This document shows positions 9,593 through 21,190 of a DNA stretch of 64,000 bases, one piece after another (the first letter of the stretch is position 1; the number at the start of each line of letters is the position of its first letter). The stretch comes from Rhodosorus marinus. Lineage: Eukaryota; Rhodophyta; Stylonematophyceae; Stylonematales; Stylonemataceae. The notes under the pieces are model-generated. The model was not told where the DNA came from. It ran no database searches and saw nothing but the letters and a program-made list of their open reading frames with translations. The stretch lies in contig JAMWBK010000009.1 in NCBI GenBank assembly GCA_029953675.1, positions 1 to 64,000 on the forward strand. The letters run 5' to 3'. A program made the position numbers and the translations under genes.

Positions 9593-11394
9593 CTATCCGG
9601 TGGAAGAAGAAGCTGCCTTGTGGAGGTTTGTATAATACCGAATTCGTTTCTTGGTATTCTGGTTCTGCGGTAGTTGATGGTAGGGTAACCATCTCAAATC
9701 GTCCGTTGTTTCGCCTTCAAAGTAAACAAAGTATTTATTCAGGCCCTTTTCATCTAGACGATGTCCCAATACAGACTTCACTTCCCGTTGTGGTACTACT
9801 GGTTGTAGTACAGGAACTACGCGCGAGCCTTCAGGTTCAGGTCCATTGAACTTTCGTAATAGTGATACATGAAAAACATCATGCACCTGAGAATCCTCCC
9901 GTGAGCTCCAGCTTATATGCAACGTTACCAATTTTGCGTAGAATTTGAAACAGTCCGACATATCTGGGTCGAAAAACCTTTGAATCTGGTAATTGTAGAT
10001 TCCGCGTAGATAGTAGCACAAAATCGCCGGTTTGAAACTGAACGTCTTTCCTGCCTCGATCATAATAGAAGCGTTGGCGTTCTTGGGCATATCGTAGGTT
10101 GGCGCGGGCTAGGTCTCGTTGGTCTTGTTGTCGTTGTAACATAATGGTTGCGGCTTCAGGTAAAGACAATGAAGAGCCGCTAGCATCGGGGACTGTAAGA
10201 TCGGGAGATAAAGTCGGGTTCCTTCCGTAAAGCAACTCGAAGGGGGAAAACTTTGTAGACTCTGAAACTTGGCAGTTGTAGGCCAGCTCTGCCGTAGGAA
10301 GGTCGTCCGCCCAAGTTGTGGTTGTTGAATTACATCGCAGGTACGTTTCCAAGGTCTGGTTCGTTCTTTCTGTTTGTCCGTCTGATTGTGGATGGTAGGC
10401 AGTACTCAGCTTTTGTTTTACCTGCAGGAGCGTCATTAAATGGTTCCAGAAGATGCCAGTAAAACGTGAGTCGCGATCCGAGATGATGTCTTTTGGCACC
10501 CCTGCGAAACGGATCCAATGGCGTAGGAATAGTTCGGAGGCTTCTGGCGGAGCTTCTGGCGCAGTAACCTTAGTTGTGGTCGGGATGACGTACATCTCAG
10601 GTACGTCTCTAGGGTTTGATTTGTCCTCTCCGTCTGTCCATCCGTTTGGGGATGGTATGCAGTGCTTAAGTTTTGCTTGACCCCCATTAACTTCATCAGC
10701 TCCTTCCAGAAAAGTCCCGTGAATCGCGTGTCCCGATCTGAAGTGATATCGCTAGGGACTCCCGCGAACCGAACCCAATGATGGAGAAAGAGCCGTGCTG
10801 TTTCGTGCGCCGTCGCGGTTGTCCTTGTCGGTAGGAAACGGGCATACTTTGTGAACCGATCGACGATCACGAAGATCGCGTCGAACCCGTCCGATGTCAC
10901 AGGTAGGTTAGTAATAAAATCCATCGATACGGATTGAAATTTCCCGTCGGGAATTGGTAGTGGTTGTAATGTTCCTGCTGCAGTTCGTATTGGTTTTTGC
11001 CGCTGACAAATCTCGCGAGATTTAACCAATTCTTCTATATCTCCTTTCATGGTTGACCAGTAGTACTTCCTTTTCAACAGGTTCCTGGTTTTTGTAACGC
11101 CAAAGTGGCCACCCGTAGGTTCATCGTGATAGCTTCGTAAGAGGTCCGGTACGACACTCTCTGGTACGCAGAGCCGGTTATATAGGTACAGGCTATCTTT
11201 CCGTCGGATGAAGCCTTGTTGTCGGTATTGTTCGGGGTGTTCGTAAATGCGGCTGAACTCTGGATCACGTAGGTAGGCCGATGCCCATTCTTGTTGGCTG
11301 ACAACTTCAGATACGGCCAATTGTTGGATGGCATGACGACTCAACGCATCCGCTATATTTTCCGTCCCCTTCCGGTATTCGATTGTAAAGGTGT
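9593..11394 (-). mobile_element. Ty3/gypsy chromovirus-like integrase remnant, chimeric
   Basis: From right to left: the last RNase H residues (EYRKGTENIADALSRH), an integrase N-terminal zinc-binding region, a complete D,D-35-E core (SMDF, SDRD, DGQTERTNQ), then an abrupt switch near 10600 to a second, diverged integrase that repeats the end of the core (FAGVPKDIISDRD..TDGQ-like E motif). It continues through the GPF/Y-type C-terminus into a chromodomain-like end ('VLGHRLDEKGLNKYFVYFEG..DLRWLPYHQL'). One Cys of the HHCC finger is replaced (SREICQRQ). Frames change at about 10590 and about 10000. No LTRs, protease or RT are seen; a family A insertion cuts it at 11395. Confidence 0.85.
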
Positions 11395-11697
11395 GGCGTA
11401 CGGGGCAAATGGTACAAGAGTTCCTCCGCGACAGCTGCAAACACCTGCTGCACAGGAGTGAGGAGCTGAGAGACGTGAGATCCCAGATAAACCGGCAACT
11501 ATGGCGAGGTAACGCAGAGATAGCAGTAGGCGTTTTGCGAGTGGACCAGTTGGAGAATCCGCTGGTGCCTGTTTTTTCTTTTGAACGTAGCATGAGACCC
11601 CGGTAGCGGGGTTCCAGTAAGTTTCTCCCTAGATAGGATTAGACGTAGTGTTGCGCTGCAGTAGGCAGCTGCCCAGTAAAGCTTACGGTTACATTCA
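11395..11697 (+). mobile_element. Family A 3' end, 5'-truncated insertion in gypsy remnant
   Basis: The plus strand encodes the last 65 or so residues of family A ORF2 (RTGQMVQEFLRDSCKHLLHRSEELRDVRSQINR.. ending RSMRPR). It continues through the stop-spanning hairpin ACCCCGGTAGCGGGGT and the tail to TACGGTTAC. Its left end joins the gypsy RNase H coding sequence directly, the usual form of a 5'-truncated LINE insertion. Confidence 0.8.
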
Positions 11698-11699
11698 CA

Positions 11700-11812
11700 G
11701 GATATCTGATTGAAAATATTCCCAAAAACAGGTCCGATTGCGCCTCCGCTCAATTCGTCCGGTAAATCGTCCGATATTCAATCAAAGTTAACCTAAAAAT
11801 CAATCATCTCTG
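11700..11812. repeat. Dispersed repeat shared with 40.29-40.41 kb
   Basis: The segment with ACAGGTCCGATTG, CGTCCGATA and ATCAATCATCTC matches 40.29-40.41 kb in the same order over about 110 nt. No coding sequence is seen, and the parent element is unknown. Confidence 0.6.
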
Positions 11813-11819
11813 TTGATGC

Positions 11820-12000
11820 CGCTGCTGTTGCAGCAGCTCTTTCTCCTTCTCCATTTCCCACGTACCCGAGGTGTGTGGGCCCGGGATCACAAGAGGCTCG
11901 GGGTACGGCCCGCGTACCTTCCTCACAATCATACTTGTAACTGCTTATAAACTTTTACCGTTGTTTTCCACAAACAAAGCCGTCCAAAATTGTTTTCCAA
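11820..12000 (-). mobile_element. Family A 5' end fragment (leader and first ORF1 codons)
   Basis: The minus strand matches the 5' end of the plus-strand family A copy at 28.13-28.27 kb: a leader with AAAAGTTTATAAG followed by ATG and 'IVRKVRGPYPEPL'. ORF1 breaks off after about 40 codons, so this is an isolated 5' piece. Confidence 0.6.
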
Positions 12001-12004
12001 CCTA

Positions 12005-12875
12005 ACCCCGTAGCCTTTATTCGGCTGCTATCTACGTAGCGCACTACTAAAACACTATGTACGCTCTAAACTTACCCCCTGTCCAGGGGTCTCATCTAAA
12101 TCTAGCTAAAGGAAATATTCTCCGGTCTACCCGGTCCTTCTCGATCGCATGTTCGACTAGCTGCGCATTTTGCTGCCATAAAACGCGGTTCAACTGACCT
12201 CTTACCGATGAGAGAGGTGTGTTCCCGATCATGAAGATGAGCAGTCGCCTTTCGCAGAAACTCTAGCCCTGCCTGTCCCAGCCGCCCGTATGTCTCAACA
12301 ATGAATGGTACCAGTATCACCTCCCTCCGTTCAGCGCTTATTACCTCCTGGTAGTGTGCGACTTTGCTTTGCTCCCCTTTCTCCGCTGCATATCCGTTTT
12401 TCCAGCTCGTTTGTCTCAGTTGATGACGTTGAAGCGGCGACGTCACCATTACGTCCACCACGTACACATGCCCGCTCGTCGGGTGCCTTGCTACAATATC
12501 TGGTCGAATACCTGACCCGGGAAAGAACCCTTGCGGCTCCACTCGTAGGTCCGTAAAATTCCACAGGTGCATCCATCGGCTCAGCTCCATTTTTAGTCCA
12601 TCATGTCGCTTTGTTCGCATGCCTGACGACGTTCGGCGGTGATGCAGACATTGAATTCCTCTTACATCGTGAGCTTGTTCACAAACCGTGTGCGTGTATG
12701 TCCGACCTAGCCCTGGTAGAGGTAGCCCGAACAGCATCCGCATGCTCCAGATCATCTCACCTCTGTTCAACTGCTCGGCCCTGTGCTAGGAAAATCTCGC
12801 AGCCATACCCCACATCCTGTTCCGGCTGCGGATCGGATACGCGCCCGGTCAATATCTTCCAGTGTAGGATCCCCA
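12005..12875 (-). mobile_element. Family D RLE retrotransposon, 3' fragment
   Basis: Encodes an ORF2 C-terminus: 'DRARIRSAAGTGCGVWLRD' (12.78-12.87 kb), then, after a disturbance near 12770, the knuckle CTVCEQ..HH and the RLE core RPDIVARHP..VYVVDVMVTSP. These are followed by the YAAEKGEQSKVAHYQEV helix and 'FIVETYGRLGQAGLEFL'. The tail (12.00-12.11 kb) holds the hairpin ACCCC..GGGGT. The C-terminal residues diverge from the sister copy after a frameshift near 12220. The fold is as in family A but the sequence is clearly distinct. Confidence 0.75.
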
Positions 12876-12879
12876 GTAA

Positions 12880-13743
12880 GTACCAGACTCACGTAACCGT
12901 AAACTTTACTGGGCAGCTGCCTACTGCAGCGTATCACTAATTCTACTACTGTCCAGGGAAAATCTTATTCTAACCCCGCTACCAGGGTCTCATGCTACGT
13001 TCTAAAAAAAAAACAGGGACCAGTGGATTCTCCAACTGGTCCACGCGCAAAGCCCCTAGGGCTATCTCCGCATTACCTCGCCAAAGTTGCCCGTTGATCT
13101 GCGATCTTACATCGCTCAGCTCCTCACTCCTGTGCAATAGGTGTTTGCAGCTGTCCCGCAGAGACTCCTGTGCCATCTTTCCCGTCCGCCCAAACGTTTC
13201 TACCGCAATTGGGATGAACTCGTCATCCGGGTGCTCTATCGTCATCGCCTCCTTGTAGTGCGCTTTCTTCCAGCTCTCTGCACATCTTGCTGCGTATCCA
13301 TTCTCCCCCTCACTACGCCTCAGATACTTCCCTTGCAGAGGAGACACAACCGTCACGTCCAGCGCATACCGTTGCAACGTCCTCGGATGCGTAGCAATGA
13401 TGTCTGGCCGTAGACCGTAGTTTTCAAAGTACTTCTCTGGCTCCTGTTCGATGTCTAGAAAGTTCCACCTGTTCAGCCACCTTGCGATCTCCGTGCATAT
13501 CTCTTCATGCCTACGTTGCCACAGCCCAGTCGACGTGGGGCAATGATGAAAGCGTTGTACTACATTTGCACCGTGTTTACCACGGCATCGAGTACACTTC
13601 TCCGTTGTCCGCAGCCCCGGAATCGGTAGCCCCGGTAGTTGTCGGATATTAACCTGCATTTCCGTCGAGCTCAGCTTTTTCGGCTCCAAAGTCGGCAGTT
13701 CTCGCAGCCAGACTCCCGACCCCAGACTGGACTTTACTAGCAT
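12880..13743 (-). mobile_element. Family A variant, 3' fragment with open RLE frame
   Basis: One frame (12979-13743) carries GVWLRELPT, the knuckle CTRCRGKHG..RFHHC, the RLE core RPDIIATHP..YALDVTVVSP, the KAHYKEAM helix and FIPIAVETFGR, ending RSMRPW with TAG in the hairpin loop. The hairpin has a U-G pair where other copies have C-G. The tail runs down to about 12880 and ends GGTTACGTGAGTCTGG. The 5' truncation at 13743 abuts the 3' tail of family B copy 2. Confidence 0.8.
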
Positions 13744-13776
13744 AGCCTGAAGCGCTACGCAAGGCGTGAAGATGAA

Positions 13777-16700
13777 CTAATAACTAGGGAGGCAAGCATG
13801 CAACCCCAGGCGCCGATGGCGCGCCTCGGAAAGCATGTCGCTGGAATATCGCCAAAGGGAGACACTTAAACGCCTCAAGAGCGCCAAATATTCAGTAGGA
13901 TGCTCAGCAAAACATTTCCGCAACCACTCTAAACCCGACTTATCCACGTGACCAAAGCTTTCCACAATGAATGGCTGGAACCGGTGAGAGCGACCCTCAG
14001 CGCAAGGCAGACTGGCCATGCTCTCAGCATACCGTCGTTCCTTAACTCTTCGAAGGGCTGAAGCCGCGGCCCCCCGGCGGCGGGCGGCTGCGGTGAGGTG
14101 GGCGCTGGCCACGGGGCAGGTAATCGCAAGGTCCACATATGTTGAGCGTCTGGCAGCAGCGTCGGAGACGAGGAGATCGGCTATACAACGGGGCGGTGCA
14201 GAGTCCGAGATGGATCTGGGCAGTTCCGACTCAACCTCAACCGTATGCCCTATCCGAGTCAAAGATTCGCTGAGGATGTACTTGAGGCGAGTGTGACGCC
14301 TCGTATGGAGACCTCGCAACAGTCCGCAGGAACCCAGGAAGTGGTAGCCACAAGCGTCAATCCGGCTCTCACATCCCTGACAGAAAGACGGCCGATTAGA
14401 GTGCCACGGAGCCTGTGGCAAACCGAGATAGATCCGTGCGGCAGAACGGAACTGGAAAGCATCGAGACGATGACTCAATGACGACGGTAGAGTGGTTAAC
14501 CACAAGTGCGAGAGGTGGCCTCCCATGCCGCGGAGACGAGCGGCAGTGGTAGGCGGCGTGAGAGGAGAATTGAGCATGACTGTGTGAGCGGCACTGTGTT
14601 GGCCCCAGGTGAGGCTATGTTGAATCACATCAGTGCGGGAGCTCCACAATCGGCTCAAACCCGGGTAGTCTGCAACAGGGGACCCGGGGCTAGCCTCTCC
14701 GTCATCGGCAAGAACTCGGTCGAGGGGAAAATCCTCAATCGCTTCAGCTCGTCCCCATAACAGCTCCCCCCAGGAACGAAAGCGGGACCGATTTGCGTCC
14801 GGCACGGCGTTGCACCTCCTGAACGCGTGTTGAAGACCATCATAAATTGTCAAAAGCGGGGGCGGCAGGGTCACTGGATCCTCGTTGGTCAAAGCTCGAG
14901 CCAAGAGGCAGGCACTTCGCATCCGGAAGGTCACCAACGTTCGCAGCGCGGTAGCCCAGGAGGCAACCGCCGCTGGCGAGCATACCAGCCCACGGTCTGC
15001 GACGCCGAATCCCCCTAATCGCAACGGTAGAGCGATCTGTGCACGAATAAAGTCCCTGTCGGGAGCAGCTTCAAGATCGAGGGGCTCATCCAAGAGCGTT
15101 CCCCAGTGTTGCAGGGTCATTTCGTCGGCTTTAGCCGCGATCCACGAGCCCCAAGCTGGAGGCAGGCTGCGCAACCAGTAGTTGAGTCTGGGACCGGCAC
15201 AAAAGCGGGAAAGCAAGCAGGCCGATTGCAGCATGCTGTCGGGTAGGTGCTCAATGGCGTCGGTGAGTTGCTTGTGCCGTGCCAAAACTCGCTCACAGGA
15301 TGCTTGGACAAAGTTGTCAGTCCCCAATCCGACGCCGTGGTGTTCGAACCCTTCACGTTCGCTGATTAGTCGCAGAGTGGGTGGCAGAGAGTTCAGCGAC
15401 ACGTCCCTCGGGGGGGAGAAAGCGACATTTTTCTGTTTCAACAGTCAAACCGACGCGACGTGCAATCGCTTCGATCGCGGTCAGTCCCCTAGCCAGGGTG
15501 TCAGGGGTGCCCAGCAATGTTACGTCATCGTGGTACGCGCAGATTCGAAGATCCGAGACCTCAGTCGAAAGACGTAAAAGTACGAGCTGTAGGGCACAGG
15601 CATGAAGAAGAGGTCCGCAAGGGTCGCCTTGTTGGACGCCAGTATGTGCTTGAAAAACAGTGCCCTCCGTTGTCAAGTAGGGGAGGCTCTCCCCTCCGTA
15701 AATACCCGATAGAAACGGCCACGCCTCCGGAAACACACGTCGGAGCACCTCTAGCGCATGCGTCCGCGACACGCTGTTGAATGCGTTCCGGAAATCAACC
15801 ACCAAGACTCCCCACTCCGGCCTACTGGCGCGTTCTAGCTCGATCCTATGGGTGATCAGTTCGCAACCCCCAGAAAATCCCACCCCTACTTGCAAGGGCG
15901 CCATAAAAGCTGTGACGCGCTGGCGAAGGCGCTGGCATAGCCACCTCCCGGCTAACTTCCGTAGGCTCTCCACCATCCCGATCGGCCGGAGACGCGGGTG
16001 GGCCGGCTGGTGGTCAGGTTTCGTGAGCAAGCAAAGCTGTGCCTGCCGGAGATGTTCCCATGGCGCGGACGCACCCGATACGCCCTGGAACAACTTGTTA
16101 AGGATCCTCAGAAGCGCGCTCTGGCCAGGCTGGCTCAGGGCCTGCAATAGCTCTGTTCTTAGTCCGGAGGGTCCAGGACAGCGTCCCCGACGCGAGGTAC
16201 GAAGCAAATCCTCCAGGTCAGACTCACTGAGGGTCAGATCGATGCGAAACCTGGCCAACTCCGGACGGTCCAAGAATACCTCGAATTCAGGGGACAAATC
16301 CACGTCGGACTCAGGGAACAAAGACGACACTGTCTGGGCGAGACTATCATCGTAGGGGAGGACAGGCGCCTGGCCCTCCAAAACCCGCGCCGCTCGACGT
16401 AAATCGCCCACTGCTACCAATTTCTGTACTCGAGCTGGCACGGGCGACACTGTGCCATGCCGAGTCCGACGGGCGGATGGTGCTGACGACGCCAAATAGC
16501 TGCGCTGTAGTACTTCGAAGTCTCCCTTCAAGAACAGGGCCAGTCGGTCTCGTACTCGCCATCTGCGCTCCGATGTGTGAATGGGGGCCAGAATCAGGCG
16601 CGGCATGACCCCCAGAAAAACCCAAATGACTGTGTCCCGAATGTTGCGAGCCAGGCTCGTGAAGATGAAATCGAGAATGGTTCCAGCTACCAGAAGGTCT

Positions 16701-16849
16701 CCACGAGGAAGGACGACTGGGGGAATGCCCCCACGGAGGGGAAGCGAGCCTCCTTCCAAAGAAATCCACCGCCGGAGCCAACTCCGAAAACGCGTACGCC
16801 AAATGCCCCAGTCTCCGCCCTCCTTCAGGACATAAGACTGTAGATCCAT
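13777..16849 (-). pseudogene. Family B ORF2: reverse transcriptase and RLE endonuclease
   Basis: About 1,020 codons. The RT domain has GRCPGPSGLRTELL, motif A VDFRNAFNS, motif B GVQQGDPCGP and motif C AYHDDV (catalytic box YHDD, an unusual second residue). The thumb contains FIRAQIALPLRLGGFG. Towards the end are the knuckle CQGCESRIDACGYHFLGSC and the RLE core CIADLLVSD..TYVDLAITCP with FIVESFG. The frame breaks near 15415 in a run of seven C (coding strand); a one-base change there joins the two halves. Predicted role: target cleavage and target-primed reverse transcription. It starts 31 nt after the ORF1 stop. Confidence 0.85.
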
Positions 16850-16850
16850 A

Positions 16851-16868
16851 GGCTGCGACCTCGCAGCC
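16851..16868 (-). promoter_or_regulatory. Hairpin before ORF2 start (family B copy 2)
   Basis: Same perfect inverted repeat as at 208-225, one base before the ORF2 ATG at 16849. ORF1 stops at 16881-16883. Both copies keep it unchanged. Confidence 0.5.
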
Positions 16869-16880
16869 GTGCCTGGAGCG

Positions 16881-18289
16881 CTAATCGTGCTTCTCCCCCT
16901 TAGACCCGGGGGAGTCGGTCCTCGCTCTCTTACCTCCTATCCGCACCAAAGTCGTGAGCCTCCCACTCCGCGAGGCTCGCGGAACGGATCCCGCGGGCTT
17001 CAGCAAAGTAACCTGGGCGTCCTCCACCGCCATGCCCTCAGTCTGCTCCCCTGCCTCACCACTCTCGCTGGAAGTAGTGCTGGAAGCAGAGCCCTCCAAA
17101 ATCCCCACCCGCTGCAGCTCTGTCTTGTAGCGCGAAGTCAGCACAAGTCGCCTCTCCAGATCGAAGAAACTGGAAACCGCCATGCGCAGGTGACGAGGGC
17201 CCGACCGGAACCGCGCCAACAAGATCCTCTCAAGGCGCTGAATCCGTAGCCAATGGATCGCTGCCGCCTTCACGCTGCTCTCATGCTCAGAGAGCCCTGC
17301 CGTTTCTCCCGGAGACAGGAAATTGCCCGAGAAACGGTCAAAATCGAAGTGCAAAACCACCTGCGGGTTGCAGCGCAGCCACCGGGCGCTCTCAGGCCAC
17401 TGCTCGGTAGGCTTCGCCAGCAAGGCCTCCAGGTACTTGGCGGCGGTTGCGGAGACCAAAAACAGCACATCGCGGCCCTCATAGTTTGCGAAGAAGAAAT
17501 CACCCCGGCTGCACCCTAACGATTCCGCAAAAGTGTCCCGGAAGTCTCGCATAGACGGAACCTGTCCTCGTGTAGTCTGGGGCCGGACATTTCGCACCCA
17601 CAGAAATTGGAGAGTGGTCTCCACAGGTCCATCCTGAGGCTCGCGAGATGGTATGAAACGGAGCATAGCCGCCGTACGTGTGGCAGTGGTGCCCTTCCGC
17701 AAGACTGATGCGTACGAAGCGCCCCCTTGCGGCCACCACGTGCCCCCGAAGTAGCCGGGAGCTGGTGACGACCTGAGGGCTGGTCCAAGAGAGGGAAGTC
17801 CACAGCTGCAGTCTCCTCCACACCGGTTGCCGCACAGTCACCACCACCATTGCCTCGAGTCCCCGAGCGCTGAAGCGCGTTTTGGCCCGGCCTGCCGCTC
17901 CCCAACGTCGTACTGTCCCGCGCAGAAGCAACAGCCCTCGCCTGTCCCGGGACAGGTTCATGTTGATTGACCGGATGTTGACTGCCTTCAGCCAACGCTG
18001 CCACTCTGGGGCAATTCAAATTCTCGTCCGAATTTGAATTTGACCTGGCCAGCAATCCCGATTCCAGCCCACCTAGCTTCTGGGTGAGCTGAGGGAGCAC
18101 TCCACGATCACTCGCAGCCGTGATCAGGCTGGTGACAGCGGAGATAAGTGAACGCGCCTGGGTGCCAGAAGCGCCTTCCAAGTCAACCTCGGAAGAAAAC
18201 GTGCCGCAGCTGAGGCGAACACGGAGTCCCCCACCTGGCAGTGCCTCCTTGGGAGGAGGCTCCGTCGAGTGCGGAGATATCCCTACCAT
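16881..18289 (-). pseudogene. Family B ORF1, frameshifted
   Basis: Starts at ATG 18289-18287, one base after the leader intron. It is colinear with copy 1 (low-complexity Ser/Gly/Arg region, then the RNVR module) and ends with a tail rich in Ser, Glu and Lys (..SGEAGEQTEGM.. ..GSKGEKHD) that copy 1 loses by frameshift. A one-base deletion near 17722 splits it into two frames. The two copies are broken at different places, so both derive from an intact ORF1. Confidence 0.7.
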
Positions 18290-18290
18290 C

Positions 18291-18396
18291 CTGAGGGAAT
18301 CCGCCAAGGAAACGTTGCACCACCAATATGAAACCGCACCGAGAGAATAATCGACCAAACCCAACCCAAATAGGAAAGGCCCCGCAACTCACCCAC
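18291..18396 (-). other. Spliceosomal-type intron in family B leader
   Basis: Copy 2 has a 106-nt block with GTGGGT at its 5' end and CTCAG at its 3' end, between CCGG and GATGG. Copy 1 reads CCGGGATGG without it. Removing the block makes the leader and the ORF1 start colinear between copies. The start codon ATG lies one base after the 3' splice site. Confidence 0.7.
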
Positions 18397-18564
18397 CCGG
18401 AAGACAGAAGTAGTTGCAAATGCAAACGACGCCCCGCGGAAAATCGAGGGGAAGGCGTACCAGAGGAAGCGCTTCCCGTAAACGAACACGCTCGCGACCG
18501 AAAAAGAAACAAAACCCCAATCCTCGACAACTAGCATAGCCTCGATACCCCAATTACTAGCCCA

Positions 18565-21190
18565 GACTAACGCAACCGTAAGCTTTACTGGGCCGCTGAC
18601 TACTGCAGCGCAACACTACGTCTAATCCTATCTAGGGAGAAACTTACTGGAACCCCGCTACCGGGGTCTCATGCTACGTTCAAAAGAAAAAACAGGCACC
18701 AGCGGATTCTCCAACTGGTCCACGCGCAAAGCGCCTACTGCTATCTCCGCGTTACCTCGCCATAGTTGCCGGTTTATCTGGGATCTCACGTCTCTGAGCT
18801 CCTCACTCCTGTGTAGTAAGTGTTTGCAGCTGTCGCGGAGGGACTCTTGTGCCATTTGCCCCGTACGCACAAACGTCTCTATCGCTATCGGGATGAACTT
18901 GTCATCCGGTTTCTCGATCACCATCGCTTCCTTGAAGTGAGCGATTTTCCACTTCTCCGCAGCTCTCGCCGCGTATCCGCTATTAACTTGGCTCCGCCGC
19001 AAATATTTTCCCTGTAGTGGTGACACCACGGTCACATCCAGCGCATACCTTTGTTTGATCCTCGGATGCCTAGCAACGATATCAGGTCGCAGTCCGTAGT
19101 TCTCGAAGCACCCCTCAGGTTCTTGCTCTACGTCCATGAAGTTCCATTGCCTCAGCCACCGTGCCAGCTCTCTGCAGATTTCGTCGTGTCTACGTTGCCA
19201 CAGTCCAGTTGATGTTGGGCAGTGATGAAACCGTTGTACCCCAGTCCTTCCGTGTTTACTCCGGCAACTAGTGCACTTCTCGGTGGTCCGCAATCCCGGA
19301 ATTGGCAGCCCCAGCAGTTGTCGAACGTTTACCTGCATCTCAACCGCACTCATTTTTTTCGGTGTCAGCGTTGGTATTTCACGCAGCCAGACTTTCGACC
19401 CGGATCCCGCGGCGGACCGTAATCGAGCTCGGTTTTCAGGGGAGATTCGTGGGTTGGTGACCAAGCTTTGGAATGCACAATGGTGTGCCTCTCGAGAGAG
19501 GGTTTGTTGTATTGAACCATTATTCCAAGCTGCAGTCTCGCCCGGTGCGCTTCGAAGAGATGTTTCGCGCGGTTGTTGCAGGGTAGTCAGTGCCAAGATC
19601 CGCGGCGGGGTTTCTGGTCCGAGCCTCCGTTGTATTGCTCGCGACGATGCACATATCTGGTCCGCAGCTGTGCAGTCGACCATCGTTGCTCCATCGGCTC
19701 GTATGTGTCCGGCGAGCGTGCTGCCGAAACTTCCCGCTCTAGTTCAGTCAGGTATGGCCATTCATCTTCATTGTTCCGGAAGGTGTTTCTCCATGACGAG
19801 TAAAACGCGATGGGTTGGACGCGCTTTCGAGTAGCGAAACCCAACCCTCCCCAGCGGCAGGGCAGAGGGATTTGGTCCGAGATCAGCTCTGCGTACTCGT
19901 CGTCCTCTACAGCTGTCGTAGCGAGGCCTCCGAATAGAATTTCCAGATGATATCTGGTCATCACATCCGCCTCGCGTGCCAGAGTTCTTCCAAACTCGTA
20001 TGCGAGGCATCGTAGAACATAGTCTATCCGCGTTTCCGCACAGAACCTGAAGAGGGCAATTTGCGTCGTAAGCTCCGTTTGTGGAAGCTCGGCAATTTCC
20101 TCAAAGAGTTTCTCATGCTTATTTTGCAACCCCCGGCACTCCTGTTCGATATGTTCTCGGCCGCCTATCGGTATCGAGTGGATAGTGACTCCGTCTCTGG
20201 TCACTTGGACTCCAGGAATCTCATGGTTGGCCACTCGCGTGGTAGTCAGTGTTCGCCCGTACACAGTGCACTTGCCGAGTTGCAGGCGTGCTCCAAGAGA
20301 GGGGAGCACAGTTTTTCCCCATGCCAGGGATGCCTTCAAGGCTTGTAGCGACCCGACAATCCTGATATCGTCGTGGATAGCAACAATCGTTTCGTTGGAG
20401 AACTTGGCTCGCAACGCTCTTAGAAAGGGCGCCAGGGATAGTGCATGTAGCACCGGCCCCAGTGGATCTCCCTGTTGGACTCCTGTAGCTGCTTGGAGAG
20501 TCAGGCGAGAGGTGTCGGTTTCGTTCTGTCCAGGGGAAGATCGCCAGCCACAGAGCGTCGGTGAGTCCGCGTTGTCGCTTCCATAGCCAAGCCTATACAC
20601 TGGTGCAAGCTCCGGGAAGTGCTCGTCCACCAGTTGCTTGGCAAGGCGTCGGTCGATGCGATTAAAGGCATTCTCCAGGTCTAGCCGAAGGATCATCGAA
20701 TCGGGTTCGCATGACAAATGGGCCTGGATCGCGTGAAGTGAGCGTTAAGCACCCGCCACTTACTCCAATACCCAGTTGTAAGGGCACCAGGAGCTCACGC
20801 ACCCTGTTCATAACCGCGTGAAGAGTCCATTGCGTTGCTACCTTGCGCAAAGCTTCTGATACTCCGATAGGGCGAACTCCGGGATGTTCCTGCGGCACTG
20901 AACCCTTGTTAGGCTTCGAGAACGGCAGGAGTCGACTGCCGCGAAGGGCGCGGATCAGAGCCGGGGAAAATTTCTCCGGAGCGGTCGCCAGTTGTCGCAA
21001 TACACGAATCAACGCCACTTGCGTCTGTTGAGTTGCACCTTGGAGGTGTTCCGCTCGGAGACCGCTAGGACCTGGGCTCTTGCCCTGAGAAAGACGTGCC
21101 ACGATCGACATGAGGCCCTCGTCGGCCGCTTTTCTTGAATCCCACCGCCGCTTAAGTGTTTCGGTATTCAGAGCGAGCAAAGATTCCAGG
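18565..21190 (-). mobile_element. Family A element, 5'-truncated in ORF2
   Basis: Carries most of ORF2 in three overlapping frames: RT start ('SPGPSGLRAEHLQGA', 20.7-21.18 kb); RT motifs A, B and C (RLDLENAFNRID, GVQQGDPLGP, AIHDDIRIVG, 19.6-20.7 kb); and the zinc knuckle plus RLE (18.66-19.68 kb). Frameshifts lie near 20.72 and 19.65 kb. The tail (18.565-18.66 kb) has the stop-spanning hairpin. The 5' truncation near 21190 falls on another element's tail. Confidence 0.85.

Larger units (their letters stand above)
13735..18524 (-). mobile_element. Family B RLE non-LTR retrotransposon, full-length copy 2
   Basis: About 4.8 kb on the minus strand: 5' end at 18524, leader with an intron (18291-18396), ORF1 (18289-16881), inter-ORF hairpin, ORF2 (16849-13777) and a 3' tail ending CTATGCTAGTAAAGTCCAGT near 13735. 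The order RT, zinc knuckle, RLE identifies an early-branching type of non-LTR retrotransposon (the R2/NeSL/CRE/Utopia sort). ORF1 and ORF2 each carry a one-base frameshift, so this copy is probably not autonomous. The 5' end abuts a family A tail and a short B-like tail. Confidence 0.9.

Noticed and set aside
13777-16849. Programmed frameshift in family B ORF2 at the C7 run
   Set aside because: No second copy of this region is available here to show conservation; a simple indel in a homopolymer is more likely.
18671-18940. Plus-strand frames starting MLRSKEKTGTSGFSNW, seen at several family A copies
   Set aside because: They are the reverse strand of the conserved ORF2 C-terminus and recur only because that region is conserved.
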